Part shown: in pieces, positions 44,262 to 54,180 of the stretch
Layout of the letters: every line of letters begins with the position of its first letter
Numbering within the stretch: the stretch's first letter is position 1
Assembly (NCBI GenBank): GCA_028023455.1
Contig: JAQFVV010006312.1
Coordinates: forward strand, 748,001 to 812,000
Reading direction: 5' to 3'
DNA length: 64,000 nucleotides
Origin: Epiperipatus broadwayi
Lineage: Eukaryota > Onychophora > Udeonychophora > Euonychophora > Peripatidae
Translations under genes and position numbers: made by a program
The notes under the pieces: generated by a model
Databases searched by the model: none
Seen by the model: only the letters and a program-made list of their open reading frames with translations
Told to the model about the DNA's origin: nothing

Positions 44262-45075
44262 AATTTTATCATCATCATTTCCAATCATTATTGATCTACT
44301 GCAGGATACAGGTCTGTCATCTCCCATCTCTTTTCTATATCACATCAGCACACTTTCTATCAATCCGTCTCACATATGTTCTCTTTCTAGGTCTTTTACA
44401 ATCTCTTGAATTTCATTTAAGATTTCAACTGTCCTTCTATTATCATCTCTTCTAACAATATGTCTAGTCAATTCCACTTCAGTCTCTTAATTCTTTCAAG
44501 AATGTCAGTAATATCTGTTTGTTCTCTCACTCATGTATTTCAATTTCAAGCTCTTTGTGTCTAACATGCATCTCTTCACACTCCACATTTCATTGAGTAT
44601 TCTGAAGTATCGGTATTACTCTTCCATTAAGTGTTCAAGTATTAAGTCAGGACTAGTAATATACATTTATTAAAAACCTTCCTTTTTAAACATAATGGCA
44701 TATTTACCAAAAGCCCTCCAATCAAGTTTAATTGTATGATTAATTTCATCCATTATGTTTCCATCTGTAGTAATAATCTGATAAAGATATTTGTAGTTGT
44801 TAACTTCTTGTAATTCATCACTATCAATCTTCATTTTATTTTTTTGAAAAAAATTATTGAACATTATTTAATGTTTCTAACATTTACTTTTAGTCTTACT
44901 TTCTTACTTTCATCTACTAACTTTTGCAACATTTCTGAAGCTCTAAAGCATTATTTGCAAAAACAACTACATCATCTGTAGAATCTATATGACTAAAATA
45001 ATCTTCATTTACTTTTATTCCGTTGGCTTTTCATTTTAATCCACAAAATACTTCGTGCAAAACTGTTTTTAAAAA
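44262..45075 (-). pseudogene. RTE-like LINE, RT catalytic motif to 3' end
   Basis: Minus strand. SHIDSTDDVVVFANNALELQ (about 44995-44935) is the RT catalytic block (SHLRFADDIVLFA) with ST-DD for FADD. A 64-codon open piece follows (44864-44670): IDSDELQEVNNYKYLYQIIT, then IMDEINHTIKLDWRAFGKY, the post-catalytic YLGxxI and RIxxAWxAFGK region. The C-terminal zone is present but broken, and the ATC-rich 3' tail ends at about 44270. Confidence 0.85.
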
Positions 45076-45174
45076 GTAAATATTATAAATTGATATATAA
45101 ATATTAATTATGAAAACTATATTTAAAAATAAAATAATTATAGTGAAATAATTAAAATTAGAACAATGAGCATT
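45076..45174. other. Short AT-rich spacer
   Basis: No feature; separates the RTE fossil from the family D palindrome. Confidence 0.5.
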
Positions 45175-45257
45175 GCCAATTGCTCAACAAGCTTTGTGAT
45201 AAATGCTTAGCCAGAGAAAGCATTAAAAATATCTCTGTCAGGAACCCTCCCCTCCCA

Positions 45258-45300
45258 ACTTCTAACCTTGGTTTCATGCTTTGGTACTCACCAGAGAGGT
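45258..45300 (-). ncRNA. Hammerhead ribozyme, family D, one core substitution
   Basis: Minus strand. ACCUCU (45300-45295), CUGGUGA (45294-45288; A6 is G), helix II GUAC/GCAU with loop CAAA, GAAA (45275-45272), helix III ACCA/AGGU, U17 at 45264, then AGAAGU (45263-45258) pairing with ACCUCU except one C-A. The A6 change should abolish or strongly reduce cleavage. Confidence 0.65.
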
Positions 45301-45661
45301 TCTAGGGTAGCTTCAGTCACTAGGTCTAAAAATACCAACCCCAAAATAGCATTTATCTAAAAGTTATCTATTGAGTAGAAAATTTGAAATTTTCAGATAC
45401 CTACATGTCTTCAAACCCAGATACCCAACCCAAATAGCTATATGGGGCTGAGAAGTCTTCAGCCATAGTAGTCTTAGCAATATAACATTGCATAAGACTT
45501 AAGGCTGAAGACCTCTCAGCCCCATATAGCTATTTGAGTTGAATAGCTAGGTTTGAAAACATGTAGGTGTCTGAAATTTTCAGATTTTCCCCTCAATAAA
45601 TAATGTTTAGATAAATGCTGGCTCTGGTATTTTTAGATCTAGTGTCTGAAGCTACCCTAAC

Positions 45662-45704
45662 ACCTCTCTGAGGAGTGCCAAAGCATGAAACTATGGTCAG
45701 AGGT
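45662..45704 (+). ncRNA. Hammerhead ribozyme, family D, all core bases intact
   Basis: ACCUCU (45662-45667); CUGAGGA (45668-45674; N7 is G); helix II GUGC/GCAU with loop CAAA (45675-45686); G12 A13 A14 (45687-45689); helix III ACUA/UGGU without loop (45690-45697); C17 at 45698; then AGAGGU (45699-45704), which pairs with ACCUCU over six Watson-Crick pairs. Predicted cleavage is after 45698 at a GUC triplet, the classic preferred site. The strongest ribozyme candidate in the window. Confidence 0.85.
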
Positions 45705-45805
45705 CAGGGGGGAGTTCCTGACAGAAATATTTTACATGCTTTCTCTGGCTAAGCATTTATCACAAAGCTTGTTGAGCAATTGACAATGCTCATTACAAGC
45801 TTAAG

Positions 45806-46674
45806 AGAATTGGGGAATATGATCTATGGCTCTTATTTTAACTAGTTAAAATTAGTTCTCTCCATCAATATTATAAAAGAACAGTAAAAGAGTAACCACT
45901 ATTCAACAAGCTTTCCAGCTAAAGTTGATGAAAGTATAGGTGTTTTGAATGCATTTTTGTGTACATGCATGGTATAAACACATCATTTATGAAACAGGAA
46001 TAGAGTGAATATGATATATCCTTTATACAGTTATGTCCTTATATCTATAGTTGAATTAAATTCTGTGTTATTAAAAATGAACACTATTAGGATATTATTA
46101 ACGACTATTCAATAATGTAATAAATAATCTTAGTAGTGCATTATTTAAGGAAGACTGAAATAAAATAATAATTTAGTTAATTGCTAAATATTTTGATATT
46201 TTATTAATATCTTAATCATAAGAATATTAGTTACTACACAAACAAAAATGAAATCACTTCGTAAATCTAGTCTTCATAGAAGAATGATAATTTTCTCACC
46301 CTGGTGGAGATAGCTTTTTATATGAGAAAATGATCTCATCAACACAGTATAGTTACATATCTATTTTACTAACCATTATTTTTATGATTAATAAGGTTGG
46401 TTTTGATTAGCTTAAAAGCTATCAAGTACCTGAAAAAGTTTTCTAGTTTTACCTGAATTTAAATTTCATATCTTAGGCATTAAAACTAAAAAACAATATA
46501 TATTCTACCACAAAATAAATATTTATTAAAGTATTTTAGAATGGCAAAAAAATAAAAACAAAATGCTTATAAAAAACAATAACTTTTAAAAATATTTTAT
46601 TGTAATGAACATAATGTAGAAGAGAGAATTCACATAATAGATTGAAAAATATATAAATATCTTAATTTACCTAT
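45806..46674. other. Intergenic AT-rich DNA
   Basis: No feature recognised. Confidence 0.45.
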
Positions 46675-47221
46675 TCATTCAGTATACTGAATATTACTTA
46701 TATGAGCAAATAGAGAGATTTGAACTTAGGATTTTTTTCATTCTATTTTTATCCTCCACTCCATCTCAAACAACCAAAACACATAACCACATATATGTGA
46801 AAATGATAGATGATTCCCAATATAAATATTTTGTGTAGTACCAGCACTCATTAGTTAGGTTACATCACATGGGTCACCTCACAATCTCCCAAGTAGTTGG
46901 CTTATATTAAGAAAGCAATTCCTTAAATTTTAATGGACAGGCTTAAACCTTTTCACCCTACCCATGTAGACATTACATCAATCTAACTCCTCATATTATC
47001 GGACCATTATGCATCCATATATATTAAAAGGAGAAGGATGTGCTGAATTTATACTGTGATGTAACCTATTTCCAAGACAGTATGTAATTAGCCTATTCAT
47101 TCAGTATACTGAATATTTCTTGTATAAGCAAATCCTGTATTTCCAATAACCAATACACATGACCACATGTGAAAACCAGAACACACCAATTGCCAATTGG
47201 GCCAGATCATATCTCCCACAT

Positions 47222-47271
<50 letters not shown>

Positions 47272-47820
47272 GTTCATATATATATATATATATATATATA
47301 TCAATGTTCAGCTTATATTAAGATAGCAATTTCTTAAACTTTAGTGGGCAGGCTTCAATCTTCTCATATTGTCTTGAAAATAGGTTACATCATAGTATAA
47401 ATTCAATGAATTTCTCTTTTACCAATATACATAGATATATAATGGTCCAATAATATGAGGGTTAGACTGACAATGTCTACATGGGTTTGACTATAATATC
47501 AAATTCAATAATGACTTTGAGCATTCCATCATTGGGTTTCCAATGAAATGGATGGTTGAATAATTTAAAGAGTAAGAAGATTGAAGCATGTCTATTAAAG
47601 TTTAAGGAATTGCTATCTCCATATATCATTGATTGTATATATATATGGGGAAAATTATGGTTTGGCCCAATGATGAGTGCTGGTTCTGCATGAAATACTT
47701 TATTAGGAATCATCTATCTTTTTCACATGTATTTGGTCATGAGTATCAGTTATTTGAGATGGAATGGAGTCTGTATATAGACTGAAGAAAATCCTCAAAT
47801 TCAAATCCTTCTATTTACTT
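46675..47820. mobile_element. Hammerhead SINE family A cluster: two minus units and one plus unit
   Basis: Two head-to-tail minus units start with the same text (agtatactgaatatt at 46681 and 47103, a 422-bp period), followed from about 47430 by a plus unit. Hammerheads are damaged: minus unit 1 (46820-46870) has CUAAUGA and lost G12; minus unit 2 has lost the core; plus unit (47655-47720) has A for C3 but keeps helix II GUGC/GCAU and GAAA. B-box-like text lies at about 46716 (minus) and 47800-47812 (plus). Confidence 0.8.
47219..47302 (+). repeat. CA/TA compound microsatellite inside family A
   Basis: A ca run and two long ta runs replace the short cacacatatata segment found at this position in other family A copies, so the array grew from a seed inside the element. 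Confidence 0.95.
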
Positions 47821-48029
47821 ATAAATATGTTTTTTTCTCTATAAAAATAGAAATAATTAAAAACAGTAAATTAGAAACTAAGCAGCAATGATCAAAGGAT
47901 ATAGTTTCCCATTGCTTAATACAATAAATATGAAGGAATCTTTTTTTATTTATCCTTAAAATAGTTAGATATCAATAGTGTTTTTGTTTTAAAATGGTAT
48001 AAAAGGAACTATATGTCTTACGATTAATA

Positions 48030-48765
48030 TAAAAACAGGAAAAACTCTCCATACAGTAGCGCCACTCAGTGCAATCCAGAATAATCAATGGATTTCAGAA
48101 GAGTTGTGCATAAAATCCCTATCTAATGCCTACTCATCCAATAGCCCCAGACTAGTTTTTAGCTTGTGGCTTTTGTTAGTAAGGAGCCTTGGATCTGAAA
48201 GCTCTGAACCTATGCTTTAGGATCTAAAACAACCCTTCAGCAGTAACCCTTTATCTCTACTTAACTACAAAACTATGAAAATAAAATTGAAAGCCCAATA
48301 ATATTTTCCAATTTAAGATCATTAGCTTAAATAGTCATATAGGTCTGAACCCAGTTCAGTACTCATACATTTTGGTGTCTTTGGTTCTTTTATAACCATA
48401 GCCATCAATATCCTCTTAGGAAGGATTAGTATTAAACCAATAAACATCACATGATCACCATTCTTATGCTTCCTCATAACTGTTATTAGAACAGGCAAAA
48501 GTCTCCATAGGCAGGATAATCAATAGATGCTCATAACTGCTATTAAAACAAGACAAACTCTCCATACAGTAGTGCTACTCAGTGCAAGCCAGAGTAATCA
48601 ATGGATGAATAACAGTATTGAGCAAGCATAAGAAATGGTGATCATGTGCATTGATTACTCTGGCTTGCACTGAGTGGCACTATTGCATGGAGAGTTTTGC
48701 CTGTTTTAATAACAGTTATGAGCAAGTATAAGAAATGGTGATGATGTTTAGTGGTTTAAGATTAA
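48030..48765. mobile_element. Hammerhead family B cluster: minus dimer then plus fragment
   Basis: A full minus unit starts at about 48036. A second minus start lies at about 48494 (458 bp later) and a third, only partial, at about 48551. A plus fragment (about 48608-48765) ends in gttttgcctgttttaataac and the taagaaatggtgat text. The hammerhead region (about 48145-48185) reads CUAACAA for CUGAUGA, so it is inactive. Confidence 0.8.
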
Positions 48766-49469
48766 TATATTATTATTCAATTTAGTGTACCAACATATCA
48801 ATCACAAGAAACAATTATTTTAATACTATTATTTTTTTTTTAATTATTATCACGTTGAATATAAAAACTTACAACTATTTTATTTCGCTTCATCTTATAG
48901 TTTTTACAAAATTTGAATATATAAATAAATTAGAATAATAAGATATTTATTTGTTAAATCTGATATAAAACAAAGCAGTTGGTTCAATATTGTAAAATTA
49001 GAAAAAATAAGATTTCAGATGAAAAATTGCCAAAGTTAAATCACGTAGATTAAAATCCATTACAAACAGTTTTGCATCAATTTTTAAATGCTTTTTTTTT
49101 TTTTTTTTAAATGATAAACTTTTAGCTTCTGGTGAGTTTCAGATCAGATTGTTGCTATGGAAATGAAAAATGATAATTATTTAAAGCATTACTTTTTTTT
49201 TTTTTTTTGATATTTAATTAAAAAAATTATTGAAAATAATTAAATAATTAAATTTATTATTTTTATCAACAAGATAAGTTCAATAAATCTAAATTCTTTG
49301 AGTTTTTTTAAATATATATATATTTTAAAGCAAATTAAACAAATTTAATATTGAAGTTCTATTTAACTCTGAAACTGTTTATCAAATGATTATATCTATA
49401 CCATTTATTTCCTGATCATATTTTATCTATTTCAATATTATTTTGCTAATTAGACCATAAAACATTATA
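48766..49469. other. Anonymous AT-rich DNA
   Basis: A and T runs (18-base T run near 49093, 17-base near 49194). No other feature. Confidence 0.5.
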
Positions 49470-49655
49470 TTGTCCCCTGAGGGTATAGAAATACCCTACG
49501 TGTTTAGGACAATCTTAGTGTGTCAAGCCATAGTATGAAGCTCGATGTCCTGAATCAGTTCCAATTTTGGTTTTGCGGGCTCTAACTTCTTATGGACTCC
49601 GGAATAATAAAGCCATTCGATTATTTATTTATTTTTATGGTATAAAATAGAGTTG
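49470..49655 (+). repeat. GC-richer segment, possible 3' end of a retroelement
   Basis: A sharp rise in GC starts at the gggtatagaaataccc hairpin (49481-49496). The segment ends with an AATAAAG signal and a tatttatttattt tail (about 49604-49640), just before a tRNA-like sequence. This would fit the 3' UTR and tail of a LINE or SINE. Single copy here, so unassigned. Confidence 0.35.
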
Positions 49656-49659
49656 TCAA

Positions 49660-49731
49660 GCGTTAGTGGCCTAGCGGTTAGCATAGCTACTTTCCAAATA
49701 GCTGACCCGGGTTCCCTTCCCGGTCAACGCT
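49660..49731 (+). tRNA. tRNA-Gly(UCC)-derived pseudogene
   Basis: 72 bases aligning throughout with animal tRNA-Gly(UCC): acceptor GCGTTAG/TCAACGC (one A-C and one G-T), A box tggcctagcggttagc, anticodon loop tttccaa and T-stem CCGGG/CCCGG. The T-loop reads TTCCCTT instead of TTCGATT, destroying the invariant B-box GA. The last anticodon-stem pair is C-A. These make it a pseudogene or tRNA-derived element head. No CCA or intron. Confidence 0.75.
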
Positions 49732-49734
49732 TTT
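49731..49734 (+). terminator. RNA polymerase III-type T run
   Basis: TTTT immediately follows the tRNA-Gly-like sequence, as at true pol III genes. Given the broken B box, its use is doubtful. Confidence 0.4.
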
Positions 49735-49937
49735 AAAAAACGAAGGAAATTTTCCATTTAATGTAATGGTTGTGCTAGGTCTATTATTTTAGCATGAATA
49801 CTGTCGTAAAAGTAAATGATTTTTGTCGAAGATGGAAATAAAAATTAATAATAAATTATTTCTTGTTGATAATGAGTTTTTAATATTTTATTTGCACTGA
49901 TAAACGTGCTTTCAGCAAAATAATGAATATATAAATC

Positions 49938-50620
49938 ACATCATCATCATTTTCAAGATTTATCAATTCTATTGCAAGATGAAAGTTTCTTCAAGTTTAA
50001 TGTAGTTTCTTTTATATTCTTATTCCATTAATAAACTTTTTTATTTCACCTATCCATTTGACATCTGGTTTATTTCTAATCTTTTACTACTTCTTAGCAT
50101 CTAGTCATTTGCTTTTATTTATCTTTTCTTTTTAGAATATACCCAGCACAGACCCACTTGATTCTATTAATTTTTTCAATGATATTAATATATTTAATTA
50201 TTCTCTTACCCATTTTCAATCATTTTTTGTTACTCACAGCTTACGTTTTTTCATATTTTCTGAAGTCTCTATACTGCTCATCTATTAAGAGTTCAAGTCT
50301 CAGATCGAATAGAACTATAACAACACATTTATTAAAAAATTTACATATATAGACATTTTTACCTTTAATATTAAATTATTTCTATTAAGGATCATTCCAT
50401 AAACATTTAATTTTAGGGTTAGTTTCATTTATATATTTCCATCTGCATAAACAATCTAATCATAGTATTTATAGTCATTAGCTTCTTATTTTTGATTATG
50501 CTACAAAATATAATTTTATCTGATAATTCTAGCAACATTTACTGAAGCATTGCTAAACAACCATATTATCTACAAAATGTAAATGACTTGAATAATATCT
50601 ATCTATTATTATTATTATTA
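49938..50620 (-). pseudogene. RTE-like LINE, decayed 3' part
   Basis: Same order as the copy at 44.3 kb: an atcatcatcat tail (49941-49951), the C-terminal zone, text matching the tctgaagt..ctcatctattaagagttcaagt block (50263-50295, compare 44610-44640), then gtttcatttatatatttcc (50423-50441, compare 44745-44765) and tctacaaaatgtaaatgac (near 50570) for the catalytic area. No useful open frame. Confidence 0.7.
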
Positions 50621-51280
50621 TTATTTTTAGCTAGAAACTGCTCTAAAAACATTTAGAGATCATCATATAAACTAACCATTGATGTTGCATTTTGATAAGT
50701 ATTTATCATATTTTTATTAATGCATATTTTATTCTATTTTATGAACCTATCCTGCTTTTATATTTTAATGATCCAAAGTTTTAATTATTATAAAAATGAT
50801 TATAAAAATCAAATGATTATTTTATAGTCTACAAATCCAAAGCACTATAACAACTCAATCTATTATTTCGTTCTATAACTTCTTTCTATAAATGGATGTA
50901 ATCCATTCCCTTACACTATTTTTAAATCCAGCAAATTTGTTTTATTTCTTTTTCCATCGATTTAATTAAAAAATTATTATAGGCATAGATTTATTTATAG
51001 AATTTACTTAAAACATAGTTTCAATAATATTTATAAATCAAGGTAATCGATAGAGAGATATAATTGAGTAAAATCTAAAGATGTCATAATATCATGATTA
51101 ACTGATTTTATATTTTTAATTATATAATTGAATTCAAATGATGAAACTACTATAAATTTATTATATGAACTATAATCATAACTCTATTTGGAATTAAATC
51201 ATTAGGGAGTTTTATATTAGTGAAAAACCATAGGCATATTGATGTTAAAAGTTGTATGCTGTAATATTTATTATTATTTA
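50621..51280. other. Anonymous AT-rich DNA
   Basis: May include further decayed RT sequence to about 50950 (tctatttttatgaacc and similar), not assignable. Confidence 0.4.
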
Positions 51281-51360
51281 AAAGACTTATTTTTCACTTT
51301 ATATATATATATATATATTAAAAGACTTATTTTTCACTTTATATATATATATATATATTA
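51281..51360 (+). repeat. Perfect 40-bp tandem duplication with TA repeat
   Basis: aaagacttatttttcacttt plus a 20-base TA-rich stretch is repeated exactly at 51281-51320 and 51321-51360. Zero divergence indicates a very recent event. Confidence 0.98.
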
Positions 51361-51364
51361 AATT

Positions 51365-51575
51365 CCAACCAGTAACCACCTAAACATTCACAGTAAAATA
51401 TAGTAATCAATATTTCTCACTGCTGTCAAGGCAACCTTCACACCTTTTAATAGCAAGAATGGAAATCCATTTTTACTAATTGTCCATTGAATATATATGG
51501 ACACTTAAAGCTTGCAACTTGACTACAGAGTATGAAATATTGATACAATGAAGTTTAAATAAACCTCTTTAAACA
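51365..51575 (-). repeat. Interspersed repeat family J, copy 1
   Basis: Reverse complement of 63830-64000: shared words are tgtcaaggcaacc, gaatggaaatccatt, tccattgaatatatatggac and gaaatattgatacaat. No RNA or coding signal. Extent uncertain because copy 2 runs off the window. Confidence 0.8.
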
Positions 51576-52114
51576 TGATATATATAACTCAGACTTTCAA
51601 GCTTCCTACAGTTAGCCATACATGTGAAAAAGATAAATGATCTTCAGTATATGTTTTTTGTGCTAAACCAGAACTCATCAGTTGGTCCAGATCACCATCT
51701 CCCACACATATATACAATTAGAGCATGTTTATATTAAGGTAGCAAATCTTCAAATGTTAATGGACAAGCTTCATTTTTCTCCACCCTCCAACTCTTCAGT
51801 CATCCATATCATTGAAAATCTAATGATGGAAAACCTCAAAACCCTTGTTGAAACCAATATTATTGTCATACCCATGTTGACTTTAAGTTACTCTGATCCC
51901 TCGCATATAGGACTTTAATATGACCATTTTAAAATCCAGAAGAGGATGGGCAGAATACAGACTGAATATGTAATATTCAAATATAACTATATTGTCTATA
52001 CTAAACTTAATGTAAGTAGAATGGACTTGAACTCAGACTCTTAAGCTTCCTACACCTATCCACTCCATCCTATACAACTGATACACATGACCACATACAT
52101 GTGAAAAAGATAAA

Positions 52115-52170
52115 TAATCTCCAATATACATATTTCATACTGAACCAGCACTCACCAGTTGGCCCAGATC
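52115..52170 (-). ncRNA. Hammerhead ribozyme, family A, one core substitution
   Basis: Minus strand: CUGGUGA at 52158-52152 (A6 is G), helix II GUGCU/AGUAU, GAAA at 52136-52133, helix III AUAU/GUAU, A17 at 52125, UUGG at 52124-52121 pairing with CCAA, and an outer GAUU/GAUC pairing. Everything except A6 is conserved. Confidence 0.65.
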
Positions 52171-52589
52171 ACCATCTCCAACACTATATACAATCAGTGT
52201 GCAATTTACATTAAGATGGCAAATCTTCAAACTTTAATGGACAAGCTTCAAATTTTTCCACCATCAACTCTTCAGCTATCCATGTCATTGAAGAGCCAAT
52301 ATTTGAATATTACATATTCCACCTGTATTTTGTCCATCCCTTTTCTGTGTATTTAAATGAACATATTAAGGTTTTATATATGAGGTATCAGAGTGATTTA
52401 TAAGGCAACATTAGTATGACAGTAATATTGGCATCAACAAGAGCTTTGAGTATTCAGTCATCAGTTTTTAATGATATTGATAGTTGAAGAGTTGGACAGT
52501 ATAAAAGATTGAAGTTTGTTTATTAAAGTTTGAAGATTTGCTATCTTAATATAAATGAGCACTGATTGTATATATATGTGAGGTATGGT

Positions 52590-52658
52590 GATCTACACCA
52601 ACTGATGAGTGCTGGTTCAGCATGAAATATATATATATATATATATATATTGAAGATC
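52590..52658 (+). ncRNA. Hammerhead ribozyme, family A, helix III expanded by TA repeat
   Basis: GAUC (52590-52593) and CCAA (52598-52601), CUGAUGA (52602-52608), helix II GUGCU/AGCAU with loop GGUUC (52609-52623), G12 A13 A14 (52624-52626). The helix III position is a 22-base AT alternation (52627-52648) able to fold into a long hairpin. A17 is 52649, then UUG (52650-52652) pairs with CAA (one outer mismatch), and GAUC (52655-52658) pairs with GAUC. Core bases intact. Other copies have an 8-base loopless helix III here. Confidence 0.7.
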
Positions 52659-52800
52659 ATTTATCTTTTTCAAATGTATGTGGTCATGTGTATCAGTTGT
52701 ATAAGATAGAGTGCATATTTGTAGAGCTTGAAAGTCTGAGTTCAAGTCTTTTCTAATTATATTACGTTTAGTATAGACAATATTCTTATATTTGAATATT

Positions 52801-53531
52801 ATATATATATATATCAAATTCAAATATGAACAATTCATTACCGAATAAAAACTCTTCCAAATTTAATCCAATTTCTCTAATCTTTATTATATATATATAA
52901 ATTTTAAAAAACTGCTATATTTTATTTATTTCATTAGCTCACATGTCTCTACATAAGTTTTTTATAATCTAAATATTCTGATATTTTATAATAATAATAA
53001 ATGATAATTACCGCAATGACTGTCTTTAAGCTCGTTCATTTTCAATTGTACACACAATCATATTTTTGATGCCCTATGTAACAATATTATCCAGCTAACA
53101 AAAAGATCTATCATGCATAACATTGTAAAGACCTAGCTTGTACCTACTAGAAAATAAATTATTAAATATGCCATAAATTTTATTAAAATCATTGTTTCAA
53201 TATTCAAAGATTCAGAATTGTATTTTTCATACTTAAACAACTATATTAATTACACAATATGTAATTTTTATTATTATAAAATCTAAATCAATTTTAATCA
53301 CCATCTTATAAAGACAAGCTTGATTGCAATTCTAAAAAAAATAATTATTAACTAAAAATTTATTAACAGAATATTAATAAAAATAATAATAATATTTTAT
53401 CTACTGAAGTTATTTTGCCAATAAAAACAAATGAAAAAACATTTCTAATATTTCTTAAAAACTAATGCAATGTTTAATGTTTGAAACGTAAATTGTTTAT
53501 ATATTTAAAAAAAAAATTTTATTTTATTATT
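52801..53531. other. Intergenic AT-rich DNA
   Basis: TA-repeat patches (52801-52815, 52885-52900). No other feature. Confidence 0.5.
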
Positions 53532-54180
53532 CTCACCATCATTAATTATATACCAAAAGGAAAATCCACTGTGTTAAATTGGAACACATTCCCCAAGTTT
53601 TTCCACTTCTTGATCTATTTTTAAATACCCATATCTATGTTTCATTTTAATATTTTCATTTAACTTTTACTAAATTCTCCTTTTCTTTCTCACATATTCT
53701 AAAACTCATCTCATATTTTTTCTTCTCTAATTACAGCTTTGTCTAATTCTTTTTTCTTCTCATAGTTTCTTCAACAAATATTTTTTTTATTTAATATTTT
53801 CTGTGATTTCTGACTCTGTCTTTCCATTTTAATCTTTTTTATTTCCATTTTAATCTACATCTTGAAGCGTTCATTTTTTCTTTTTTGTCCATGCTTCAGC
53901 TATATATAACCTGATACTTCAAATAAAATATTTAATAAATCTCTTCTTGAATTTCAATGTATCCAACCTTCTACAAGGGTTGTTAATTCTATATGACATT
54001 TTATTAATCTCAGTCTCACTCTTTGCAAATATTGACAGTTATCAGCAAATTTTAAGCAATGAACTTTCCCATATCCTAAAGCTAATTTTATCCTTATTAA
54101 AATAACCCACATTTAACAATGTATCTAAAGGTATAATAAATAAAACAAGAGATAAACAAAATTTGTTTCTTATATTTACT
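53532..54180 (-). pseudogene. RTE-like LINE, decayed RT to 3' end
   Basis: Minus-strand translation near 54160-54100 gives CLSLVLFIIPLDTLL, matching the RT block CxLSPLLFxxxLDxxL. SLLKICR follows (HLKFADD position). NNPCRRLDTLKFKKRFI (about 53990-53930) and YIAEAWT (about 53905) match the later part of the ORF. The ATC tail is near 53535. It differs from the other six copies in detail and may be a second LINE lineage. Confidence 0.6.

Larger units (their letters stand above)
45175..45805. mobile_element. Hammerhead family D, near-perfect palindromic pair
   Basis: Arms of about 300 bp (45175-45475 and 45495-45800) are inverted copies at high identity around a spacer of about 20 bp near 45480 (cttagcaatataacattgcataag itself partly palindromic). 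Edges read gagcattgccaattgctcaa and its complement. Each arm contains the family D hammerhead. No ORF. The two transcripts would be complementary to each other. Related copies are at 0.5 and 63.4 kb. Confidence 0.9.
51590..52800. mobile_element. Hammerhead SINE family A cluster: minus dimer and plus unit
   Basis: Two head-to-tail minus units (hammerhead cores at 51681 and 52158, 477 bp apart) are followed by a plus unit from about 52375. Each has the family segments and a tRNA-like end: ggacttgaactcagac near 52023 (minus) and gagttcaagtct near 52738 (plus). The first minus hammerhead (51645-51695) has CUGAUGA but A for G12. The other two are listed separately. Confidence 0.85.
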
